Part shown: positions 37,818-45,399 of the stretch, in pieces | Layout of the letters: the number at the start of each line of letters is the position of its first letter | How positions within the stretch are numbered: the first letter of the stretch is position 1 | Assembly (NCBI GenBank): GCA_030651375.1 | Contig: JAUSFM010000003.1 | Coordinates: 120,718 to 184,717 of the forward strand | Direction of reading: 5' to 3' | DNA: 64,000 bases | Source of the DNA: Candidatus Woesearchaeota archaeon | GTDB lineage: Archaea; Nanobdellota; Nanobdellia; Woesearchaeales; UBA12501 | Translations under genes and position numbers: made by a program | The notes under the pieces: model-generated | The model's input: the letters and a program-made list of their open reading frames with translations, nothing else | What the model was told of the DNA's origin: nothing | The model's database searches: none

Positions 37818-38054
37818 AGTTCCTCTTTTGGATTGAAGGTAGATTGGTAGATTATATGAGAATATGAGAAATAGGCGTTTATAAAGTTTTATACGTTTAT
37901 CTTCACAAAAACGAGCTCAGAAGTGCATTTTCTGATTCCGCGACTTTGAATGATACTGGCTTTTTTCTGCGGATGGTGCTGTATTGGATAACAGTTTCTT
38001 TGAGATCGTCGAAGTCGGTCAGGCGGGTTGTTTTTGGCGTAGGTATTCACCTTT

Positions 38055-39338
38055 TTATTTTGTCGCTTCCTTGAACCAGAGCTCGCTTTCTGACGCTGCG
38101 CGCAGGAGGCCTTCATCGCCCCTGAATTTGCGGATGAGGGCGAGTTGTTCTAATGCGCTTTCTTCTGCGGGATTTGACTGCATAATGAGTACCTGTCCTC
38201 CGAATCCGGAAATACCACGCAGCATATGAGGGACCTTTTTTTGAATGCTGAATGACGCGCCGGGCTCAATAAGTTCTGGACTGTTAGCTTTCCCGTGAAG
38301 CTCCAAAATCATTTCCCCATGATTATATCCCCAGACATGCCCATCCGCTAAAAGCTCAAGATCGCCACCAAGTGGTATTGCCGGCAAGTAGAATTCAGAA
38401 GCAATAAATGAAGGGTGGGCAGTGATACCGTTCATCAGTATTCGTCGCCAATTATTTGAATCGTCGTACTGCACCCTCTTTGCATCGTCGTATTTTCTAA
38501 ACATGAATCCACCCAGCTCATCAAATGAGGAAGCTGGGGCCTCTGCAGGAAGCATCTTTTCCATAAGTGCAAGATATTCTGCTGGTTCCAGCGCATGCGC
38601 CAGCGCGCGAAAATCATCATTGCCAATCGCGCCGAGGTCCGTCACCGCAAGAATGTATCCTTCTTTGCCGGGCGGCACGGTAAATGAATGGCGAGTAAAA
38701 GGGCTGATAGCGTTGGCATCTCCGGTATGTGCGGCAATGACCTGTTTTTTCCCTTTATCATCAATCCAGTGATAATTCACATCACCAACAACAACAGTCA
38801 TCTGGCGTTCGCGATGGCCGTTATTGAAATATTCATCCGGAAGGTTTGGATCACTTGGATCCCATTCGAAATGCTCGACAATTTTTTCAGGAATGATAGA
38901 AGATTTTCTTTGCGCCGCGGTATGATAATAGGTGTAATATTTAACACGCGGGACATCAACGCCACCGCGCTCATACTCGCGAAATCGTTTTTCAGATTCT
39001 TCGGCGGTGCAAATGACCACCCCATCACGAGAATCGTCATGGACGGGAACGCGATGCGCATAGCGTGGATCAACCAGTTCGCGAACGCTTAAAGGAGAAC
39101 TGCGCTCGATAGCGATCAAAAGCGGCGCGTTTGGAGGTGCTTTTGATGCGCAAACAGCACCCACATAGTCACGTGGTAAACCATGCTGGTCAGCAAAATC
39201 AGCCGGTGTCGTCTTGATTCTGTTCAATTGTGCTTTAAGAACTGCGCCGTAATCGTTGGCAAAGGGAACATTGCCCGGAATATCAATGCCTCCGGGAACT
39301 GATACGCCTTCCGAAGGTGTTGCATAATTTGATGCCAT
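38055..39338 (-). CDS. HEPD/MPnS-family cupin iron oxygenase, methylphosphonate synthase-like
   Basis: The protein has 427 residues with a GGGGGGA ribosome binding site. Residues about 30-65 are an XRE-like helix-turn-helix, followed by two cupin domains, as in hydroxyethylphosphonate dioxygenase (HEPD) and methylphosphonate synthase (MPnS). The signature FNNGH (171-175) and RHSF (216-219) align with HEPD. Gln179 lies four residues after His175, and His217 lies 42 after it; this equals the His-Gln-His iron triad of MPnS as I recall it (148, 152, 190), while HEPD uses His-Glu-His with wider spacing. MPnS converts 2-hydroxyethylphosphonate to methylphosphonate. No phosphonate biosynthesis genes are nearby, so the substrate is open. 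Confidence 0.8.
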   Translation of the reverse strand: MASNYATPSEGVSVPGGIDIPGNVPFANDYGAVLKAQLNRIKTTPADFADQHGLPRDYVGAVCASKAPPNAPLLIAIERSSPLSVRELVDPRYAHRVPVHDDSRDGVVICTAEESEKRFREYERGGVDVPRVKYYTYYHTAAQRKSSIIPEKIVEHFEWDPSDPNLPDEYFNNGHRERQMTVVVGDVNYHWIDDKGKKQVIAAHTGDANAISPFTRHSFTVPPGKEGYILAVTDLGAIGNDDFRALAHALEPAEYLALMEKMLPAEAPASSFDELGGFMFRKYDDAKRVQYDDSNNWRRILMNGITAHPSFIASEFYLPAIPLGGDLELLADGHVWGYNHGEMILELHGKANSPELIEPGASFSIQKKVPHMLRGISGFGGQVLIMQSNPAEESALEQLALIRKFRGDEGLLRAASESELWFKEATK

Positions 39339-39363
39339 AAAAATCCCCCCATTATTCTTGCCA

Positions 39364-39543
39364 TTATTCTTTCTGTTCCATCGCCTCTTTTGTTAATTCC
39401 TCTTTCGCCTGTCGTCGATACCCGCCGTACTTATCTTCCGGCGAATATTTCGGCGGCCGTGGAATCACTGTTGCGCTGGCGCAGCAGGTTTCTTTCATTG
39501 TATATCCCTGGCAGGATACGCATTTCAAAAGGTGATGAGACAT
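39364..39543 (-). CDS. nop10: H/ACA RNP protein Nop10
   Basis: The protein has 59 residues. Nop10 is part of the H/ACA RNP that makes pseudouridines in rRNA. The start MSHHLLKC, the CxxC at 8-11 and the conserved PPKYSPEDKYGGYRR are typical. The second knuckle reads Cys20-Cys21 where CxxC is expected, so one zinc ligand is displaced. It begins seven bases after the aIF2 alpha stop; this gene pair is common in archaea. Confidence 0.93.
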   Translation of the reverse strand: MSHHLLKCVSCQGYTMKETCCASATVIPRPPKYSPEDKYGGYRRQAKEELTKEAMEQKE

Positions 39544-39550
39544 GGTACAC

Positions 39551-40351
39551 CTACACCGCTGCAGATTTTTGTTTTTTCTCAGCCAATCGGTCAAAGCCGA
39601 AAGTGCCTTTAGCATCCAGCACGATTTTGGACAGCATCCCTGTTATCTCTTCAAGGGTTTTTTCAGCGCCTTTGTAATTCTCGTCAGTAACCGTGACATG
39701 ATACTTGCCAGCGCCAAAATAGGAATATTTAACGCCTTTGTGGCGTGCTTTGGCAAACGCGTCGCGAATCACGCTCACGCCATCAGGATTGTACAGTATA
39801 ATAGTTATCACGCCTGCCAGCGAAACTTCTGGTGGCTTGATACGGAGCTTGACGTGCGCATCAACGCGCTCTTCAATTTTTTTCTCAAGCCCGAGCTGGT
39901 GTATGTCAAACGTTCCCAGCGCAATGTCTTCAAAGCAAGGATAGACCATTTCATAGAATTTGAAAACTTTTGGCGCGACCTGATCGTAGAGCTTTTCCAG
40001 CGGAACTTTGAGCTCGTGCGCCACAAAGCCGAGAATACGCTCGGCAAGCATTTCCTGCTTGAGCTGAGTATTTTTCTGGCGGCGCTGGCTTTCAGTCACC
40101 CGCCGCAGCGAAAGGTCAATGTGGCCGCGCTCGGGATTCACGCGAAGGATTTTGCAGATGATTTTCTTGCCCTCGCGAACAAATTCGCGGATGTTGCGAA
40201 TTCTGCCGGCAGAGATTTCAGAAATGTGAATAATGCCGCTCTTGTCCTGATACTCATCCAGCGCCACGAACACGCTGTTGTGCTGCACGTTAGTTGCCGT
40301 GCAGAGGACGATTTCAGATTCTTCCGGAAAACCGGGCTTTGAGTAGAGCAT
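39551..40351 (-). CDS. Translation initiation factor aIF2 subunit alpha
   Basis: The protein has 266 residues. An S1 OB-fold domain (about 8-85, with SGIIHISEIS and the final IDLSLRRV) is followed by a helical domain and a C-terminal alpha/beta domain, the standard aIF2 alpha layout. It binds initiator tRNA with the gamma subunit. A minus-strand TTTTTAAACC about 25 bases before the ATG suggests an almost leaderless transcript. It is followed directly by nop10. Confidence 0.96.
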   Translation of the reverse strand: MLYSKPGFPEESEIVLCTATNVQHNSVFVALDEYQDKSGIIHISEISAGRIRNIREFVREGKKIICKILRVNPERGHIDLSLRRVTESQRRQKNTQLKQEMLAERILGFVAHELKVPLEKLYDQVAPKVFKFYEMVYPCFEDIALGTFDIHQLGLEKKIEERVDAHVKLRIKPPEVSLAGVITIILYNPDGVSVIRDAFAKARHKGVKYSYFGAGKYHVTVTDENYKGAEKTLEEITGMLSKIVLDAKGTFGFDRLAEKKQKSAAV

Positions 40352-40474
40352 ATATGCAGGGAGAAAGTGTTGGTTTAAAAAGGTTTCTTAAAAACCTTTA
40401 TAAATGAAAACGACTAGTAAAAAACAAAAAAGAAGAAAAGATAAGAAAACAGAAGAAGAAAAAAGAGGTTTCAT

Positions 40475-41374
40475 GTGCACCATCTCCTGTCATTGCTGGA
40501 ATACGACCGCGCATGGATTGACGGTGTGCTGAAAAAAGCAGCTGGCCTCAAGGTGCACCCGCAAAAATATTCTTCTACGCTCAAAAACAAAACGCTTGCT
40601 ATGTTGTTTATGAAAACATCAACGCGTACGCGCTGCTCGTTTGAAGCAGGCATGACGCAGCTGGGCGGCCATGCGATGTATCTCGACGTGCGCAGCACGA
40701 ATTACACGCTTGGCAGTCTTGCAGATGAAACAAAATGTCTTTCCAGATACGCAGATATCATCATGGCGCGCGTGTTCAAGCACGACGAAATCAAAGCCAT
40801 TGCACGCGCAAGCAGGGTGCCGGTGATTAATGGATTATGCGACCTGTACCATCCCTGCCAAGCGTTGGGTGACTTACTGACAATTCAGGAAAAGGTTGGA
40901 AAGCTCAAGGGCACAACGCTTGCATTTATCGGTGATGGAAACAATGTGTGCAACTCGCTGATTATCGCAGGCAGCAAGATGGGCATGAAGGTTCGCGTGG
41001 CAACGCCGAACGGCTATGAGCCGGCGCCACACGTTGTCGCATTTGGAAAAAAGCATGGCCTGTTCTTGACGCACAATCCGGTTGAAGCATTACGAGGCGC
41101 TGACGTTGCGTACACTGACACGTGGGTTTCCATGGGGCAGGAAAAAGAAAAACAGAAACGCACCAAGGCATTCAAGGGATTTCAGTTGAATATGGCGCTG
41201 CTGAAAAAAGCCGGCGCGACGCATGCGCGCATCATGCATTGCCTTCCTGCGCACCGTGGCGTGGAAATCAGCGACGACGCGATTGATTCAAAAAATTCTG
41301 TTGTCTACGATCAAGCAGAGAATCGGATGCACGTGCAGAAGGCGGTTATGTTGAAGTTGATGGGGAAGTTTTGA
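40475..41374 (+). CDS. argF: Ornithine carbamoyltransferase
   Basis: The protein has 299 residues and starts at GTG 40475 with AGAGG upstream; the ATG two bases earlier is in another frame. The carbamoyl-phosphate loop STRTR (49-53), HPCQ (126-129), the ornithine loop DTWVSMG (215-221) and HCLPAHRG (255-262) are intact. It makes citrulline from ornithine and carbamoyl phosphate, or works in reverse in arginine breakdown. No other arginine genes are near. A TATA-like TTTATAAAT lies at about 40393-40401. Confidence 0.96.
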   Translation: MHHLLSLLEYDRAWIDGVLKKAAGLKVHPQKYSSTLKNKTLAMLFMKTSTRTRCSFEAGMTQLGGHAMYLDVRSTNYTLGSLADETKCLSRYADIIMARVFKHDEIKAIARASRVPVINGLCDLYHPCQALGDLLTIQEKVGKLKGTTLAFIGDGNNVCNSLIIAGSKMGMKVRVATPNGYEPAPHVVAFGKKHGLFLTHNPVEALRGADVAYTDTWVSMGQEKEKQKRTKAFKGFQLNMALLKKAGATHARIMHCLPAHRGVEISDDAIDSKNSVVYDQAENRMHVQKAVMLKLMGKF

Positions 41375-41420
41375 AAAGAGAGAATAGAAATAAAAAGAAT
41401 AGAGATAAAAACGTAAAAAT

Positions 41421-41606
41421 TTATTCCAACACTTCTAAAATTCTCGCCTTGACTCTTGACTTTCCGCCGGTTGGCTCAGCAACAATCTTACCGCAGACCA
41501 GGCATTTGACCATGGTTGATGCCTTGCCGAAAATAATCTGCTCGTTCTTGCATTTTGGGCAGCGTATCTTGACGAATTTGCTGGTTGGTTCTTTGACAGG
41601 ACGCAT
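41421..41606 (-). CDS. rps27e: Ribosomal protein S27e
   Basis: The protein has 61 residues with a CxxC-x14-CxxC zinc ribbon and the conserved C-terminal GGKSRVKARIL. It is a small-subunit protein. It follows L44e by 15 bases, the usual archaeal gene order. Confidence 0.97.
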   Translation of the reverse strand: MRPVKEPTSKFVKIRCPKCKNEQIIFGKASTMVKCLVCGKIVAEPTGGKSRVKARILEVLE

Positions 41607-41621
41607 GAAAAATCACCGTGT

Positions 41622-41930
41622 TTATGTAAACTCAACTTTCTTGGTTCGGATGCCGTAGCGCTGGACATGCGTCTTGCTGCACACCGAACAGGTGTAGCGC
41701 AGGTCAGTTTTCTTGGTCCGCTTCTTGCCGGTCATCTTGAATTTGGTGACTGCTGGCTTCGAATAACGGCCTAGGTTTCCTCTGCCGCGTGCCTTGCCAC
41801 GCTTGCGTGCGCGGTACTTTGAACCATAGCTCAAGGATGAGCCGGCCTTTTTCTTTGCCGTGCTAATCTTGTGCTCAGTATGCTTTTTGCAGTACGGGCA
41901 GAGACGCTGAATAGCTTTTGGACGCTTCAT
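41622..41930 (-). CDS. rpl44e: Ribosomal protein L44e
   Basis: The protein has 102 residues from the ATG at 41930. The start MKRPKAIQRLCPYC, the basic middle and the C-terminal CxxC zinc knuckle are typical of L44e in the large subunit. A minus-strand TATA box (CTATATAAAAC, about 41990-42001) predicts a leader of about 35 bases. Confidence 0.97.
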   Translation of the reverse strand: MKRPKAIQRLCPYCKKHTEHKISTAKKKAGSSLSYGSKYRARKRGKARGRGNLGRYSKPAVTKFKMTGKKRTKKTDLRYTCSVCSKTHVQRYGIRTKKVEFT

Positions 41931-42023
41931 GTTTAAATACCGATTATTATTAATTATCACTCAATACTACGGCTTGAGAACGGCAGGGTTTTATATAGTT
42001 TACTGTTTTATAAAGCTACGAGC

Positions 42024-42788
42024 CTATTCTACTGATATCGCCTTGCCGCTCTCCAGAATGATATCAGCGATGATTTTGGGGAGTTCGGCAGTATCACCGG
42101 AGGTATAAGGCCCGTAAATCTCCAGATTTGGGCCAATAAATTTCGGCTGGTTTTCTCGGAACTGGAGCCGGATTTTTCTGAGGTCTTGGTCTTCATCGGC
42201 AGATGATGAACCGACTAAATCTCGGACAGGTGGAGCACTAGGAGAAACAGATGGGGAAGATGCAAGAGGCGCATCTGAAGGAATGGAAGAGGAGAAGGAA
42301 GAAGAAGTTGAAAGAGAAGGAGAAAAAACCGTCGAAGCAGAAGCAGCAAGCGAATTAATTGAAGAAAGCGAAGAATTGAGCGAAAAAGTATACTCATTAT
42401 TCTCAAGATGTGACAGCACCTGCATTCGCTTCAGTTTGAGCACATCACACAAACTATCAAACAGCAGTTTCTCATGCTCAAGGAGCGTACTGACTTCAAT
42501 GATGCTCTGCGGTGAAACCGTCTTGATGAGCGCCATGTTCATAAGTTTTCGTTCACGCCGCGCATAAATATCTTTAAGCAATTTTTTAATGTTCAATACC
42601 AGCGAACGATTGCGGTCGAGAACATCATCGGTCATTTCCGGCATGGTTTTTCTAAGATCTTTCATGTACGCAACGGCGCGCTCAAAGAAATCATGCTCAA
42701 GCTTTTGCAGCTCATCGCGATTTTTCTCGCGGCGATAGAGCTCAAAGAGTGTTTCGTAGGTAATGACTACCTCATTCGTTCGTGCCAT
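42024..42788 (-). CDS. GINS complex subunit (archaeal Gins51/15 type)
   Basis: The protein has 254 residues. GINS links MCM helicase and primase or polymerase at the replication fork. Residues 1-130 form the helical A domain. A Ser/Ala-rich linker of about 65 residues follows. The C-terminal B domain (about 205-254) has the family pattern KFIGPNLEIYGPYTSGDTAELP. The order A then B is that of Gins51/Sld5. The start has GGGGGTTAG upstream, and an AAATTTAAAC box lies at about 42819-42830 on the minus strand. Confidence 0.9.
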   Translation of the reverse strand: MARTNEVVITYETLFELYRREKNRDELQKLEHDFFERAVAYMKDLRKTMPEMTDDVLDRNRSLVLNIKKLLKDIYARRERKLMNMALIKTVSPQSIIEVSTLLEHEKLLFDSLCDVLKLKRMQVLSHLENNEYTFSLNSSLSSINSLAASASTVFSPSLSTSSSFSSSIPSDAPLASSPSVSPSAPPVRDLVGSSSADEDQDLRKIRLQFRENQPKFIGPNLEIYGPYTSGDTAELPKIIADIILESGKAISVE

Positions 42789-42845
42789 GACTAACCCCCA
42801 GAACGAGGAAAACAGGGGGGTTTAAATTTTTTGTGAGAGTGCATA

Positions 42846-42856
42846 AGTATATAAAG
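42846..42856 (+). promoter_or_regulatory. TATA box of the radical SAM gene
   Basis: AGTATATAAAG predicts a start near 42877, directly at the ATG at 42878. This argues against the in-frame GTG at 42833, which overlaps the promoter. Confidence 0.6.
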
Positions 42857-42877
42857 CAGCAGGGGTTTTCCGACGAC

Positions 42878-44140
42878 ATGAAAACAAAAGCCGGCACTGC
42901 ATCTGAAGCCCGCATCACGTTCAGAGACCTCCAATTTCACGAAGCAGACCATGGAGACCAAACAGCGATAAAAGTGACGCTGATGGATAATTTCTATTTC
43001 ACCATCCCAAAAACCGAGCTTGATGCCATCGGACAATGGAGAATTGAAGAAAAAGCCCTCGTACTAACCGGCATATCTGATGAAAAAGCGCAGAAAAAAA
43101 TGTCCTTTCTGATTGTAAAATATATCACCAACCTCAAAAGTTTTCTCAACCATCCGGCAACGTATGTCCACGCGCTGTCTGGCATTCCGCTCATGGGCAC
43201 GCTGTTCTTCGGCATTGTTGACAAGGCAACTGACTTGATTGAAGTCAAGCCGCTTGCCGGCTGCAGCATGAATTGCATGTTCTGCTCGGTTGATGAAGGC
43301 CCGTTTTCAAAAAAAAGCCACGACTTTATCGTCGAGTGCGAGTACCTTGTTGACGAACTCCAGAAAATATTGGATTACAAAGAGCACAACAACATGCAGG
43401 TGTATATCAACCCACACGGCGAGCCACTCTTGTATCCGAGAATCGGGCTACTCGTGGAAAAAATAAGAAATATTCCGTGGGTGGGGAAAGTTATTATCAT
43501 CACCAGCGGATTTCAGCTCAACCAACGACTTGTTGACGAGCTCGCCCATCCGAATGTCCAGCTCAATGTGTCGCTCTGCGCCATGGACCCTGAAAAAGCA
43601 AAAAAAATAGCAGGAATCCCCGCGTACAATCTGGCGAAACTGCTTGACGAAATCCGCTACGCCGCCAAAAAAATGGACGTCATGCTAACCCCAGTCATCA
43701 TGCAAGGCATCAACGACGACCAGCTCGAGCCGCTGATTCAGTTCAGCAAAGAAGCCGGCTGTACTGCAATAAAAATGCAGAATTTTCTCACCAACAAGCG
43801 CGGCAGAAATCCAGTACAGGAACTGCCGTGGAACACGTTTGAAGAACAGCTGCGCGCGCTGGAAAAAAAATATGGCATCAGCCTGTTTTTTGAAATGCGA
43901 AAACTGCCGGAAACAAAAGAACTCCCGCGCCCATTTAAAAAAGGGCAGTCAGTCATTGCAAAAATTGCCTGCCAAGGCCGGTACAAAAATGAGTATGTTG
44001 CGGTGGCAGAAAACCGAAGCATTCTGGTACGAAATGATGATTTTAAGAACAGGGATGCCTCCACCGTGATTGGAAAAACAATGAAGATTAAAATCCAGCG
44101 CTCCAAACATAACCTTTTTATGGGAGAGGCGAACTGTTAG
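42878..44140 (+). CDS. Radical SAM protein
   Basis: The protein has 420 residues from the leaderless ATG. The 4Fe-4S motif is CSMNCMFC (CxxxCxxC, about residues 130-137). The motif GEP, in INPHGEPLL (about 180-188), supports S-adenosylmethionine binding. A preceding domain of about 100 residues and a C-terminal OB/TRAM-like domain (about 360-418) flank the barrel. The reaction is not clear; the extra RNA-binding-like domain hints at RNA or protein modification. Confidence 0.85.
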   Translation: MKTKAGTASEARITFRDLQFHEADHGDQTAIKVTLMDNFYFTIPKTELDAIGQWRIEEKALVLTGISDEKAQKKMSFLIVKYITNLKSFLNHPATYVHALSGIPLMGTLFFGIVDKATDLIEVKPLAGCSMNCMFCSVDEGPFSKKSHDFIVECEYLVDELQKILDYKEHNNMQVYINPHGEPLLYPRIGLLVEKIRNIPWVGKVIIITSGFQLNQRLVDELAHPNVQLNVSLCAMDPEKAKKIAGIPAYNLAKLLDEIRYAAKKMDVMLTPVIMQGINDDQLEPLIQFSKEAGCTAIKMQNFLTNKRGRNPVQELPWNTFEEQLRALEKKYGISLFFEMRKLPETKELPRPFKKGQSVIAKIACQGRYKNEYVAVAENRSILVRNDDFKNRDASTVIGKTMKIKIQRSKHNLFMGEANC

Positions 44141-44431
44141 GTCATGATAGGCAGAAAAATAGGCGAGGTTCATGCATCTACCAACACAAACGTGTTGTGT
44201 GAAGTCGATGGTGCGGGATTAGTTTCGGCCAATATGAACCGGAACGAGCAAGAAACGGACTGTTAAGGAACTGTTTCGGTGCGGCGACACCGGCAAGTAT
44301 TCAATCAGAGGCAAAAATTCGGCGCCGAATTTTTGCCGGGCGAGAAAAACAGAAAGTACGAACAGCATGGTTTCCTTGCCCCCATCTTGTCTGCAAAGTG
44401 CAACCCGTTTTAGTAAGGGCCGAGTTTGAAA
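44141..44431. other. Intergenic region with a perfect palindrome
   Basis: No convincing gene is seen on either strand. It holds a short inverted repeat (CAACAC at 44182-44187 and GTGTTG at 44192-44197) and a perfect 28-base palindrome described separately. The GC content is as high as in the coding sequence around it, unlike other intergenic regions here, so it could be a gene remnant or an RNA. Confidence 0.5.
44310..44337. repeat. Perfect 28-base palindrome
   Basis: Each arm reads GGCAAAAATTCGGC, and the second arm is its exact complement with no spacer. It could be a protein-binding dyad, a cruciform or an RNA hairpin. It lies about 95 bases before a glycosyltransferase gene. Confidence 0.7.
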
Positions 44432-45286
44432 ATGCAAATAGGCGAACCAAAAAATAATGGCGACACCATGACAACAAAAAAACCGTCCATCCTCATCGGC
44501 TGTGTAACTTATTTCAAGCAGGCACCGGTACTTGACCTGCTGATTGAGTCGCTAAAAAAACTGGAAGGAAATGGAACCGGTTTTTTCGCCGATGTTCTTT
44601 TCGTCGACAACTCGCCAGGTGATGTTTATTTCAAATATCTGCAAAAAAAACTTGCCGATGCAAAACTTCGCAACAAGGCGATGGTCGCCTATGACGCGCC
44701 CGGCACCAAAAACAGAATCGACCGTATTATCACGGGAAGGAACATTATTCGCATGGAGTTTCTTAAGAACAAAGACTACACCCATCTTTTTTTCCTCGAC
44801 ACTGATGTTATTGTGCCGCCGGAAACCATCATCAAGCTTCTGGGCAATGACAAGCCGCTCGTTGCAGGACTGTACCTTGCCCGCCAGCAGCTTCCCAATG
44901 GCAAGACAGGAGTATTTCCTGTTGGCTGCGTCGCACACAGCCCGGGCAAAGTCCGTCAGCTCATGATTGATGAAATATGGGAGCCGAAGATTATTGAAGC
45001 AGCGGTGACCGGCCTCGGATGCGTCATCATCAGGCGCGACGTACTGGAAAAGGTTTTATTCAGAAACATCGGCGATACAACCACGGGCGGCGAGGACACG
45101 GCGTTTTACAGCGACGCGCGCAAAGCCCATTTCTTATTGTTCATTGACACGGCAATTAAGTGCGACCATTATTTCTACCCGCCGGACGATGAGCGAAACG
45201 CGCTCCTGATGTTCAGCAGATACCGGAAAAAAGGAGAACAAACCGACGTGTCGTATTCTTTTTCTTTTGGAATTAATGCGAAGTAG
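44432..45286 (+). CDS. Family 2-like glycosyltransferase
   Basis: The protein has about 284 residues. A GT-A fold is indicated by the first strand ILIGCVTYF, a VDNSP loop, and LFFLDTDVIVPPE with the DxD metal motif (about 112-124). The C-terminal half has GLGCVIIRRDVLE and a GGEDTAFY segment typical of the acceptor side. The start could also be the ATG at 44468. It may glycosylate the S-layer, whose gene lies just beyond on the opposite strand. Confidence 0.8.
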   Translation: MQIGEPKNNGDTMTTKKPSILIGCVTYFKQAPVLDLLIESLKKLEGNGTGFFADVLFVDNSPGDVYFKYLQKKLADAKLRNKAMVAYDAPGTKNRIDRIITGRNIIRMEFLKNKDYTHLFFLDTDVIVPPETIIKLLGNDKPLVAGLYLARQQLPNGKTGVFPVGCVAHSPGKVRQLMIDEIWEPKIIEAAVTGLGCVIIRRDVLEKVLFRNIGDTTTGGEDTAFYSDARKAHFLLFIDTAIKCDHYFYPPDDERNALLMFSRYRKKGEQTDVSYSFSFGINAK

Positions 45287-45399
45287 AAGCATTGAGTTCT
45301 TGTCTTTTGAGATTCAGAAGTTTTTTCTGTGGTGATGAAAACCAATCAAAGAAAAAGAAAGAATAAAAAAAAGAAAAAATAAAATTTTATTTTACAACC

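Noticed and set aside
39542..40342. Plus-strand open frame of 266 codons opposite aIF2 alpha
   Set aside because: It is an exact antisense shadow of the conserved aIF2 alpha gene.
44219..44437. A 72-codon minus-strand frame over the palindrome
   Set aside because: It overlaps the glycosyltransferase start and includes the palindrome; no start signal, so it was not called.
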